The notes beneath the pieces are model-generated. The model saw only the letters and a list, made by a program, of their open reading frames with translations, searched no databases and was not told the origin of the DNA. Shown here piece after piece: positions 18,183 through 27,100 of a stretch of 64,000 nucleotides of DNA. A program made the position numbers and the translations under genes. Position 1 is the stretch's first letter. Every line of letters starts with the position of its first letter. Origin of the DNA: Paenibacillus sp. (GTDB lineage Bacteria; Bacillota; Bacilli; Paenibacillales; YIM-B00363); assembly GCF_035645195.1 (NCBI RefSeq), contig NZ_DASQNA010000025.1:62001-126000 (forward strand). The letters run 5' to 3'.

Positions 18183-19184
18183 TCAGCACGAACCCCTCAA
18201 GACGAGAGCGGTATCCAAGCAATATTCTTCGAACGGCTTCGCGGAATCGGCGAGCCGCTCGAGCATGACTTCGGCGGCTTTCTCCCCGAGCTCGAAGGAC
18301 GGCTGCCGAATGACGGTGAGCGGCGGCGTCGTAATGCGCGTCCAATCGTAGTCGTCGAAGCCGATGACGGCCAGCTGTTCGGGAATGCGAATGTTCATAT
18401 CCTGTAAATATTTCATTGCCCCCATCGTGAGGACATTGTTGGCGATAAACAGGGCGGTTACGTTTTGTTCGTCAAGCAGCCGCTTGGCGTTTTCGTATCC
18501 GCTTTCGAAACTGGGGTGCGCGATCCTTACCATGTCTTCCTCGTAAGGAATGCCGTGGTCGGCCAGCGCCTGCCGGTAGCCGTTGAACCGTTCGTCGCTC
18601 GTCGAGATGCCGAGTCCGCCCGTGATCAATCCGATGTTCCGATGCCCCTTGTCGATCAGCGTCTTCACCGCTTTGTACGAGCCTCCGTACCCGTCGGCGA
18701 TGACGCAATCGGCTTCGTACCCTCTCGCTCTCCGATCGATGAACACGACCGGGTAATTCGAGACGATGTCGTTCAAATAACTCGTCTCTTCGGCGATCGA
18801 CGCGATAAACAAGCCGTCGATCTGCTTCGAGTTGAACAAACGGATTTGCTCGCGTTCGTCCTCGATCGACTCCGTCGTATTCGTGCTGAGCAGCAAATGG
18901 TACCCGTGATGCTTCAGTTTGCTCTGGATGCCCTGCGCGACCGTCATGAAAAAGAAGTTCGACGTGTCGGAAGGTAAAATCGGCACGACCAAACCGATCG
19001 TGTTCGTCTTATGGCTTCGTAAGCTTCTGGCCACGGAATTCGGCTGATAGTTCAGCAGCTTCATGGCCTCATACACTTTCTTTTTTGTCTTCTCGGATAC
19101 GAATCTCGTATTGTTGATGACGTGAGATACGGTAGCGGTGGAGACTCCCGCTTGCTGCGCCACTTGGCGAATATCCGCCGGCAT
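18183..19184 (-). CDS. LacI-family transcriptional regulator (copy 1)
   Basis: 333 aa. The helix-turn-helix is IRQVAQQAGVSTATVSHVIN and the hinge helix is NYQPNSVARSLRS, which inserts in the minor groove of a central CG step in this family. The sugar-binding core of the periplasmic-binding-protein type follows (NTIGLVVPIL, VVFIDRRARG, IGLITGGLG, IAVIGFDDYDW-like end). The recognition helix is identical to that of the second LacI copy at 22955. It should repress its own gene and the downstream transporter-GH32 operon; inducer is inferred to be a fructan breakdown product. Confidence 0.95.
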   Translation of the reverse strand: MPADIRQVAQQAGVSTATVSHVINNTRFVSEKTKKKVYEAMKLLNYQPNSVARSLRSHKTNTIGLVVPILPSDTSNFFFMTVAQGIQSKLKHHGYHLLLSTNTTESIEDEREQIRLFNSKQIDGLFIASIAEETSYLNDIVSNYPVVFIDRRARGYEADCVIADGYGGSYKAVKTLIDKGHRNIGLITGGLGISTSDERFNGYRQALADHGIPYEEDMVRIAHPSFESGYENAKRLLDEQNVTALFIANNVLTMGAMKYLQDMNIRIPEQLAVIGFDDYDWTRITTPPLTVIRQPSFELGEKAAEVMLERLADSAKPFEEYCLDTALVLRGSC

Positions 19185-19209
19185 TTTCGATTCACCTGCC
19201 CACTTAGGA

Positions 19210-19229
19210 AAACGTTTACGTAACCGTTT
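19210..19229 (-). promoter_or_regulatory. LacI-type operator of lacI copy 1
   Basis: The plus strand reads AAACGTTTACGTAACCGTTT, one base away from the perfect palindrome. It begins 5 bases past a consensus -10 box, so a bound repressor would block initiation of the lacI gene. Confidence 0.88.
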
Positions 19230-19234
19230 TCTTT

Positions 19235-19263
19235 ATTATATTCCGGGAGGTTAAGGCTGTCAA
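19235..19263 (-). promoter_or_regulatory. Consensus sigma-A promoter of lacI copy 1
   Basis: TTGACA (19258-19263), 17 bases, then TATAAT (19235-19240), reading leftwards. Both hexamers are perfect. Confidence 0.9.
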
Positions 19264-19281
19264 CGATTATCGAGGTAAAAT

Positions 19282-19319
19282 CCGGGACCGCGCCCCGCTT
19301 GCCCGCGCGCGGTCCCCGG
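19282..19319 (-). terminator. GC-rich hairpin after binding protein copy 2
   Basis: A long inverted repeat (CCGGGACCGCGC with GCGCGCGGTCCCCGG) sits just past the binding-protein stop. Only a short T run (ATTTTA) follows, so it may be a weak terminator or a 3' mRNA stabiliser before the lacI promoter. Confidence 0.6.
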
Positions 19320-19328
19320 CAGCAAGCG

Positions 19329-20966
19329 TCAGCTGTTAAATTCGTCCAGGCCCTTTTGGTAAATGTCCATGAGCTCCTGCAAACCGATATCGTTCAACTG
19401 CTGCACGTAAGCGTCCCACTCCGCGTCGATGCCGCCTTCCATCAACCATTTGGCTTTCATCTGGCTGACGATCGGCTTGATTTCGGATTCGATCCGGTTG
19501 ATGCGGTCGAGATCCTCCGGGCTGAAGAAAATCATCGGATACGATTCCTGTACTTGATGCGGTTTGTAATACGTCTCCAAATCCTTCAACCGCTGCTTCG
19601 CGCGCGGCTCCATATCGACGACGGTGCCGAAATGCTCCCGCAGCACGACGAACGGACCGCCCGGCGCTACCTTCTGGCGATACTCGCCCATCGACACGCC
19701 CTCGGGAAGCTCTACGTTGACGAGCATGCCGTTTTCGTCTTCCTTATAAATTTCCCCGATCGGTCCCCAGTTGATTTGCGCGGACATTTTCGGCTCGTAC
19801 AGCTGGTCGACCCAGCGCATCGTAATTTCCGGATGCTTGTTCGCGCTTGTCAGGACGAACGCGTCGCGGCCGTACTCGGAGTAGTTGGTGCGGCCGATCA
19901 TAATTTCGCCGTTCACGCCTTTGAGCGGAGGCAGAATGACGTAATCCTTCGCCCGCTCCGGCCCGACGACTTCCTCGATCTCCCACCAAATGTACGAACC
20001 CAAGATCACGTCCTCAGACTTTCCTTTGGCGAACAGCTTCGTCGGGTCGTTCGTGACGATTTCGGGATCGATGAGTCCTTCTTGAAACCAGTTGTGATAA
20101 AATTCCAAAGCTGCTTTATACTCGGGCTGCACCGGGGCGTAAATGACCTTCCCGTCTCTCACGACGCGGTGATCGTCCCCGTTCGGATTGTCCGGAAGGC
20201 CGAACATGGCGAACAAATCCGCTTCGTTGCCGCACCAGCCCTGCCACCACCACGAGAGCGGAATTTCGTCCTTCTTGCCGTTCCCGTTCGGATCGTTATC
20301 GCGGAACGCCTTGAGCACTTCGTAATATTCGTGGATGGTCGTCGGCATCGCGAGGCCGAGCTTGTCGAGCCACGCCTTGTTGATGACCATAATGTTCGGC
20401 ATGTTGATGAGATCCATCTCTTCCGCCCGCGGCAGCGAGTAAATATGTCCGTCCGGGGCCGTCACCATCTTCTTCAGCTCCGGGCGCTGCTCGAACAGCT
20501 TCTTGAGATTCGGCGCGTATTGATCGATCAAGTCCTCCAGCGGAAGCAGCACCCCTTCGGCCCCGTACTTGACCAAATCGTAGTCCGAGAAGCCAGAAGC
20601 GTAGAACGCATCCGGCAAATCGCCGCTCGCCAGCTTCAAGTTCTTCTTCTCTTGGTACCCGTCGCCCGGGATGTTCTCCCAATCGATATGGACGTTCGTT
20701 TGCTCCTCGAGTCGTTTGAAGATCGTCATGTCGTTATAATCGGGCGCGATCGGCGATTTCGGCGACACGAATTTGAGCGTCACCTTCTCGTTTACGATCG
20801 GCAGTCCGGCCGGGTTAAAGTTCGCCGCCGCGGCGCCGTCCGCGGACGCCCCGCCGGCCTTTCCGCTATCGCCGCTGGGGCCCCCCGACGTCGCGCTCGA
20901 GCAGCCGGCGACGAGGAGCGCCGTCGTCATGACGCATGACACTAAAATCGAATTCCGCTTGTTCAT
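19329..20966 (-). CDS. ABC transporter substrate-binding lipoprotein, LplA type (copy 2)
   Basis: 545 aa. Lipobox LVAGC places the lipidated Cys at 22, followed by a Ser/Gly/Ala linker. The body has the same landmarks as copy 1: EQTNVHIDWENIP, LASGDLPDAFYASGFSD, TAPDGHIYSLPRAEE and an EF-hand-like DPNGNGKKDE. Spacing and order relative to the permeases match copy 1, so the two modules are paralogous. The two copies differ over most of the ligand-binding body, so they may prefer different chain lengths or linkages; that is inference. It is the last gene of permease operon 2 and is followed by a hairpin. Confidence 0.93.
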   Translation of the reverse strand: MNKRNSILVSCVMTTALLVAGCSSATSGGPSGDSGKAGGASADGAAAANFNPAGLPIVNEKVTLKFVSPKSPIAPDYNDMTIFKRLEEQTNVHIDWENIPGDGYQEKKNLKLASGDLPDAFYASGFSDYDLVKYGAEGVLLPLEDLIDQYAPNLKKLFEQRPELKKMVTAPDGHIYSLPRAEEMDLINMPNIMVINKAWLDKLGLAMPTTIHEYYEVLKAFRDNDPNGNGKKDEIPLSWWWQGWCGNEADLFAMFGLPDNPNGDDHRVVRDGKVIYAPVQPEYKAALEFYHNWFQEGLIDPEIVTNDPTKLFAKGKSEDVILGSYIWWEIEEVVGPERAKDYVILPPLKGVNGEIMIGRTNYSEYGRDAFVLTSANKHPEITMRWVDQLYEPKMSAQINWGPIGEIYKEDENGMLVNVELPEGVSMGEYRQKVAPGGPFVVLREHFGTVVDMEPRAKQRLKDLETYYKPHQVQESYPMIFFSPEDLDRINRIESEIKPIVSQMKAKWLMEGGIDAEWDAYVQQLNDIGLQELMDIYQKGLDEFNS

Positions 20967-21074
20967 ATTCCGGATTTCCCCCTACATCATAATTTGGAAT
21001 TGAGACGAACCCTGCGAATCGATCGGCTTCCTTCGTTCGCATCCCCCCTTTCGCCGCGCGAACGGCGCCTCGCG

Positions 21075-21968
21075 TTACCCTTTGATGCTGCCGATCATGA
21101 CGCCCTGCACGAAATACTTTTGGATAAGCGGGTACACGATCAGCAGCGGCAGAGCGGACACGATGATGACGCCGTATTTGACCAGCTCCGCGATTTTCCG
21201 CTGCTCCGCGAGCGACTGCACGTCGCCGAGCAACTGCGCGGACAGCTGGTTCTGGATCAAAATATTGCGCAGGATGAGCTGCAGCGGGTACATCTTTTCC
21301 TCGTTTAAGTAGATAAGGGCATCGAAGTACGAATTCCAGTGCCCCACCCCATAGTAGAGGCCCATGACGGCGATGATCGCCTTCGACAGCGGCAGCGCCA
21401 TGCGGAAGAAGAAGCCGAAGTCCGAACAACCGTCGATTTTCGCGGCTTCGAGCAGTTCGTCCGGAATCGTCGATTGGAAATACGTTCGCGTCACGATCAA
21501 ATTGAAGAAGGCGACCGCCTTCGGAATGATCAACGCCCACATCGTGTTGAGCATCCCTAGCTCTTTGACGAGCAAATAGGTCGGAATGAGTCCGCCGGAG
21601 AAAAACAGGGTGAACAGCAGGAAATACATGACGGCTTCCCGGCCGATCAAGTCTTTGCGAGACAGCGCGTACGCCCCTGCCAGCGTCATAGCGAGGTTAA
21701 GAGCGGTGCCGATGACCGTATATTTGACGATATTGAAATATCCTGTCCAAATGCGTTCGTCTTGGAAAATGCGTTCGTACCCGCTGAACGTCGGCTGGTT
21801 CGGCCACAGCCACATTTCCCCCGCCATCACCTTGTCGGGATTGCTGATCGAGGCGATCAGCACGAAATACAGCGGATACAAAACGGACAACGCAACGAGC
21901 GACAACACGATGACATTGAACGCATCGAATAAGCGGTCTCCTCTACTCGTTCTTGCTGCGATATGCAT
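21075..21968 (-). CDS. Sugar ABC transporter permease, YtcP/CarB type (copy 2)
   Basis: 297 aa, the same length as copy 1, with six membrane segments. Landmarks are LFDAFNVIVLSLVALSVLYP, SGGLIPTYLLVKELGML, the EAA loop DELLEAAKIDGCSDFGFFF and the terminal VMIGSIKG. It lies 15 bases after the LplB-type gene and about 110 bases before the binding-protein gene. It is one half of the channel for importer 2; the ATPase is not in the window. Confidence 0.95.
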   Translation of the reverse strand: MHIAARTSRGDRLFDAFNVIVLSLVALSVLYPLYFVLIASISNPDKVMAGEMWLWPNQPTFSGYERIFQDERIWTGYFNIVKYTVIGTALNLAMTLAGAYALSRKDLIGREAVMYFLLFTLFFSGGLIPTYLLVKELGMLNTMWALIIPKAVAFFNLIVTRTYFQSTIPDELLEAAKIDGCSDFGFFFRMALPLSKAIIAVMGLYYGVGHWNSYFDALIYLNEEKMYPLQLILRNILIQNQLSAQLLGDVQSLAEQRKIAELVKYGVIIVSALPLLIVYPLIQKYFVQGVMIGSIKG

Positions 21969-21983
21969 GCGGCGTTTCCTCCT

Positions 21984-22889
21984 TTACAACCCGGTTCCGG
22001 AAATGCGTTTGGCGACGATGTTGACGGTGACGAGCAAAATCAGATTGACGACGGCGTTGAACAGTCCGACCGCCGCGGAAAAGCTGTATTGCGCCTGCTG
22101 CAGGCCGACCTTGTAGACGTAAGTGGGAATCACCTCGGAAGAAGGCAAATTGAGCGGCGACTGCATCAAATACGCCTTCTCGAAGCCGACGTTCATGAGG
22201 TTCCCCACCGCGAGCACCAGGAGCACGACCGCCGTCGGAATGATCGTCGGTATGTCGACGTTCACGATGCGCTGCCACTTCGAGGCGCCGTCCACGATCG
22301 CCGCTTCGTGCGTCTCCGGATTGACGCCGCTCAATGCGGCCAAGTAAATGATGCAGGCGAAGCCGGTTTCCTGCCAAATGCCGGATAAGACGTACAGCGG
22401 TTTGAACCACTCCGGGGCGGACAAAAAGTTCACCGCATCGCCGCCGGCCAGCCCGATCGCATGATTGACCGGGCCGTGGTGCGCGAGGAACACGTACAGC
22501 ATGCCGACGATGACGACGACGGAAATGAAGTGCGGCGCGTACAGCACCGTCTGGACGAACCGCTTGAACCGCTTGCTGATCAATTGGTTCATCAGCAGCG
22601 CCAGCACGATCGGCAGCGGAAAGCCGACGATCAGCGACAACGCGCTCAAGCCGATTGTGTTTTGGATGATGGTCCAAAACCGCGGGGATTCGAAAAACCG
22701 CTGAAAGTGCTCGAAGCCCGCCCACGGACTGCCGAGAATCCCTTTGGTGACGGAATAATCCTTGAACGCGATAATGACCCCGTACATCGGCAGGTATTGG
22801 AAAATCAAGTAGTACAGCACGATTGGAAACAGCAAGAGATAGAGCTGGTAGCTGTTGCGAATTTGTTTCCAGCGCTTTTTGTCTGTCAT
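21984..22889 (-). CDS. Sugar ABC transporter permease, LplB type (copy 2)
   Basis: 301 aa with six membrane segments. Family blocks are LYLLLFPIVLYYLIFQYLPM, FKDYSVTKGILGSPW and the EAA loop THEAAIVDGASKWQRI; the end is RISGTGL. The start has AGGAGG 7-8 bases upstream. It is the first gene of operon 2 and the perfect operator palindrome lies 21 bases upstream of its start codon. Confidence 0.95.
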   Translation of the reverse strand: MTDKKRWKQIRNSYQLYLLLFPIVLYYLIFQYLPMYGVIIAFKDYSVTKGILGSPWAGFEHFQRFFESPRFWTIIQNTIGLSALSLIVGFPLPIVLALLMNQLISKRFKRFVQTVLYAPHFISVVVIVGMLYVFLAHHGPVNHAIGLAGGDAVNFLSAPEWFKPLYVLSGIWQETGFACIIYLAALSGVNPETHEAAIVDGASKWQRIVNVDIPTIIPTAVVLLVLAVGNLMNVGFEKAYLMQSPLNLPSSEVIPTYVYKVGLQQAQYSFSAAVGLFNAVVNLILLVTVNIVAKRISGTGL

Positions 22890-22910
22890 TGCGATGCCTC
22901 CTATTTGCGA

Positions 22911-22930
22911 AAACGTTTACGTAAACGTTT
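22911..22930 (-). promoter_or_regulatory. Perfect 20-bp LacI-type operator before permease operon 2
   Basis: AAACGTTTACGTAAACGTTT is a perfect palindrome between the lacI copy 2 stop and the permease start. No clear -35/-10 pair is seen beside it, so the permeases may be read partly from the lacI promoter, with this site as a roadblock. Confidence 0.9.
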
Positions 22931-22954
22931 GCTTTTTGTTGCAAAAAAATAGTC

Positions 22955-23962
22955 CTAACATGAACTTCGCAAAATAAACTCCGTCGGCAGCCGAATTTCC
23001 TGCATGCTCGTCGACGGATCGCGGATCCGGTCCAAAAGCACCTGCGCCGCGACTTCTCCGACCGACTGGGAAGGCTGACGGACCATCGACAGAGGCGGTT
23101 TCGTAATCAGCGCCCATTCGTAATCGTCGAACCCGACGAGCGCGACTTCCTCCGGAACCGTCACTCGGTGCTCCTGCAAATACTTAAGAGCCCCCATCGT
23201 CATGACGTTGTTCGCGACGAACAGCGCCGTCGCCCGATGGTCCCGGTGCAGCCGGCACGCGAGTCGGTATCCGTGCTCGAAGCTGGAGCCGTGCTCCTTC
23301 GCCGCCTGCACGAGCGCATCGTCCGGCTCGATGCCGTGTTCGGCGAGCGCCCTGCGGTACCCTTGAAGCCGTTCCTCGCTCGTCGCGAGCGAGAGAGATG
23401 CGGAGATGAAGCCGATTCTGCGGTGGCCGCTGCGGATCAAATGCGTCACGGCGCGGTACGTCCCCCCGCCCCCGTCGGTGACGATGCTGTCCCCGGCGAA
23501 CGCGCGCGGCTTTCGGTCGATGAACACGAGCGGGTAATCGCCCGTCATCGCCTCGCGGAGGTACGGCAGCTCCTGCGACGACGGGGCGATGATCAGCCCG
23601 TCGATCAACTGCGAGTCGAACACCCGGATTTGTTCCATTTCCGTCAGAGCGTCGTCGTTCGAATTGCTCAAGATTAAATTGTAACCGTTTGCTTTCAGCA
23701 CCTTCTCGATCCCTTGCGCTACCGACATGAAATACGAATTGGATACGCCTTGCGGCGTCATCGGGACGAGCAGCCCGATCGTCCTCGACTTCTTGCTGCG
23801 CAAACTTCTGGCGACCGAATTCGGCCTGTAATTCAATTCGCGCATCGCGTCGTACACCTTCATCGCCGTTTCGCGGCTGACGTACCGGGTGCCGTTCAAG
23901 ACGTGCGATACGGTTGCCGTCGAAACGTTCGCTCTGCGCGCGACGTCTTTCATTCCGACCAT
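22955..23962 (-). CDS. LacI-family transcriptional regulator (copy 2)
   Basis: 335 aa. The helix-turn-helix is MKDVARRANVSTATVSHVLN and the hinge helix is NYRPNSVARSLRS; both nearly match copy 1, and the recognition helix STATVSHV is identical. The effector domain follows (RTIGLLVPMT, LVFIDRKPRAF, RIGFISASLS, EVALVGFDDYEWA). It heads the second regulator-transporter module. Its own promoter overlaps an operator, so autoregulation is expected, and cross-regulation with copy 1 is likely because operators and helices match. Confidence 0.95.
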   Translation of the reverse strand: MVGMKDVARRANVSTATVSHVLNGTRYVSRETAMKVYDAMRELNYRPNSVARSLRSKKSRTIGLLVPMTPQGVSNSYFMSVAQGIEKVLKANGYNLILSNSNDDALTEMEQIRVFDSQLIDGLIIAPSSQELPYLREAMTGDYPLVFIDRKPRAFAGDSIVTDGGGGTYRAVTHLIRSGHRRIGFISASLSLATSEERLQGYRRALAEHGIEPDDALVQAAKEHGSSFEHGYRLACRLHRDHRATALFVANNVMTMGALKYLQEHRVTVPEEVALVGFDDYEWALITKPPLSMVRQPSQSVGEVAAQVLLDRIRDPSTSMQEIRLPTEFILRSSC

Positions 23963-23982
23963 GTCGCTCTCCTCATCAAGTT

Positions 23983-24002
23983 AAACGTTTACGTAATCGT
24001 TT
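23983..24002 (-). promoter_or_regulatory. LacI-type operator of lacI copy 2
   Basis: AAACGTTTACGTAATCGTTT on the plus strand has one mismatch to the perfect palindrome. It covers the predicted transcription start of the promoter just upstream. Confidence 0.88.
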
Positions 24003-24008
24003 GACTTT

Positions 24009-24038
24009 ATTATAAACGCTTACACTTTCAGGCGTCAA
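24009..24038 (-). promoter_or_regulatory. Sigma-A promoter of lacI copy 2
   Basis: TTGACG (24033-24038), 18 bases, TATAAT (24009-24014), reading leftwards. The operator begins 6 bases past the -10 box. Confidence 0.85.
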
Positions 24039-24080
24039 TCATATATTGGATAATTTACCTTATTATATACGAATGGAGAA

Positions 24081-24119
24081 GGCACCCTCGGAGCGCGGAA
24101 GCCGCGCGCCGGGGGTGCC
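24081..24119 (-). terminator. Hairpin after the giant GH32 gene
   Basis: GGCACCC and CCGG pair with CCGAGGGTGCC around a GC-rich inner stem, about 20 bases past the stop codon. The following bases (TTCTCC) are only mildly T-rich, so its strength as a terminator is uncertain. Confidence 0.6.
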
Positions 24120-24138
24120 GGTTGGAATGCCTTGGGAT

Positions 24139-27100
24139 TTATTTCTTTGCGGAACCGTTCGCGTCGACGGGGACATGGATATCGTCCAAATTGATGTGCC
24201 CCCACCCGCCGGTTTTCGAATCGACGACGCGCAAGTACAACTCCTCGCCGATGTAGGCCGACGCATCCCATGCGACTCTGCGGTATTGCTCCCCGTCGTG
24301 GCCGGTCGCTTTCATGAGCGTCTCGCCGGTCGAAGCTCGAACGAGAGCGATGTACAAGTTCTCGGGGTCGTACCCGCCTCCGATCAGGAAGTCGATGTTG
24401 CCGTCTCCGCCCAGCCGGAACGCTGCGGATCTCATTGCGCCCGTCGCATCGTCGCCGTACCGCGGATGGAAGCCCCAGTAATGATACCGGTTCGGATCGG
24501 CGCGGTCGGACGCTTGCTGGAACGGTCCGCCCCAGCCCCAGTCTTCGGCGTTCGTCACGTGATCGTTCGTGAACGCGCTGCCTTCTTCGACCGTCCACCC
24601 GGTCAGATCGCCGGTTTGGAAATCATGGTTCGCCAAATCGGACGTCTTCTTCGCCTTCGGCGCATCGTCTTCCGGCCAATATGCGCCGGCGGTTTCGCCG
24701 TATGCAGATCCGAGCGACCATACTTGAAGCGACTCGACGACGGCGCCTTTGCCTTCGCTCCACAGCTCCAAGCCGAGCGCGTCCGCTTGCGTCGGGTAGA
24801 CGCGGGACGTGATGCTGCGTTTGCCGTTCGCGTACGCCTCGATCATCGAGCGATCCAGATAAATGCGCAGCTTCAGCCGTCCGTAGTCCAACGTCATCTT
24901 TCCGCCGTGAACGCCTTTCGGCACATCGGGGTCGAGGCTCGATTCGGTGCGGTCGATGTTCAGCGTTTCGGTTTCGCCGTCGTAATACAGCAGCGTCTCC
25001 TCCCGCCCGTCGCCGGTCGACCGCAGCTTCAAGCCGAGCGCCTCGGCGCCGTTCAGCCGCGCTTCCAGCACGATCTCGAGCATATCGCCTCGAGCTTTCT
25101 TCAGCGCCGCATCGGCCCGGGCCGCGTTGGCGTTCTTGACGTCTACAAGCAGCTCGCGGCGCAGCGACTTCAGCTCCTCGATCGGTTCGATCCCGAGCGT
25201 GCCGTCGTCTCTCAGGCTCAATACCAGCGGCAATCCCGCGTTGTGCGCCCATCCGGCGTCGTAATGCTGCCGCTCGGTCCGGCGATCCTGCGCGATGCTG
25301 AACAATATCGAACGCCCTTGGCCGTCCACCATGCCGCTCGGGCCGGTAAAGTGTTCGCCGAAATCGAACAGCCGCGGCTCCTCGTGGTCCGGGACGAACC
25401 GGTTCGCCGCTTTGTCCCACGTCCCGATCCAATGGAACACGTACTTCACGTTATGTTTGTTGTAGTGGTCGAACCACGGGTTGATCAGGAAGACGTACTT
25501 TTGCGCGCCGTCGTCATCCTTGCCGAGCGGCAGCAGCACCGGCAGCTCCCACACTTGGCCGGTCTGCGGATATCGCGCATAATCGCCGACGAAGAACGGA
25601 TTTTCGTATGTCCAATTCACCATGTCCGGGGACGAATAGAGCAGCGCCGTGCCGCCGACGTTCTTGATGCCGGACCCGACCAACTGGTACCACGTGTCCC
25701 CGTCCTTCCATACGAACGGATCGCGGAATTGGCCGAACCACACTTCGCCTTCCTCGGCGGGCAAGCTTCTCGCCTGCGTCGTCACCGCTTGCGGCTCCAT
25801 GATCCAACGCTTCAAGTCCGTATCGCCGTCTTCCTTGAACGCGCTGCGCGCGAGGCCGGTCGCTTGGTTCGGCACGGCGGCATCGTTCCCGGCCGTGAAG
25901 AACAGCGCCGGATTGCCTTCGTCGTCGACGACGGCGTTCCCCGACCATACGCCGTCCGGAGCGGCCGAGCCTCCCTCCGGCGCCAGCGCGATCGGCAGAT
26001 CCCGCCAATGCACCATATCGTCGCTGACCGCGTGGCCCCAATGGATTTGATGCCAATACGGTCCTTGCGGGTTATGCTGGTAGAAAATATGATATTTCCC
26101 CTCGAAGTATAACGGGCCGTGCGGCTCGTTCATCCAATGCCCGGGCGCAATGAAATGATACTGCGGCCGGTACCGGTCTCCGTCGTATACGCTCCGGTCG
26201 AAATCGAGCTCGGGCTCCGGAGCGCCGGCTTCCGGGAAGGCTGCCGCGACCGACTCGTAATTCGCCCGGATGTCCTCGCCGCTTAACGCGACGTTGCGAA
26301 TATGCACTTCATCCATCAACCCGTTGAACATGTTGGCGGTGAAGGTGCCGTTCACGACGGCTCCGGTATTGTGCTTGCCGATCAGGAACGGCCTTGCGGA
26401 CGGCGCGATCGCGCCTTTCCTCGGCACCGTCGTCTCCCCCGCCGGTTCGCCGTTCAAATACAGTTTGATCTTGCCTTCGGTACTGCTGTAGGTGACGGCG
26501 ACGTGCGACCATACGTATTTACGCAGCGGTTTGTCCTCGTCCGCCCACGCCTCGACCCAATTGCCGTTGATGCCGGCTTGGAACGACCACCGGCCGTGGC
26601 GGCCCATGCCCAAGATGTACCCGGTCCGCGCCGCCTTGTCGTGCTGATTCACGATCGCGGACAGCTGTCCGAGGTCCCCCCACTCGTACGATCGGGGCGC
26701 CGCCCACGCTTCGATCGTGATCTCGTCGTCCGGCTTCGCGATGGCGTTCGCCGGCCGTTCGATCCACGTGGAGTAGCCGTCGAACAGCAGCCCTTTGCCG
26801 CGCACGCCGTCTTTCCAGAGCGGATCTGTCGGCGGTTTATACTTCGCTTCATTAAATACGTAATGAATGTGGTCTTCCGCGCCTCTTGCACTGTCGACCG
26901 TCGTCTTCCCTTGGCCTTCGTCGAAGCTCCAGCCGCCGAGCAGCCCTTCGCCTCTCACCTGGAAGTCGTCGACGTTCAGATGGCCGGCGGGGCTTGCGTC
27001 GACGACGCGGAGGTACGCTTGCTCGCCGAGATAAGCGGTCGCGTCCCAGGTCACCCTCATATACGACTCCGAACCCGTCCCGGTTTGGCGGAACAGCTCA

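Noticed and set aside
24046-26112. 688-codon plus-strand frame opposite the giant fructanase gene
   Set aside because: The same antisense effect; composition is Arg/Val/Pro-rich with no motif, and the minus-strand frame has clear domains over the same bases.
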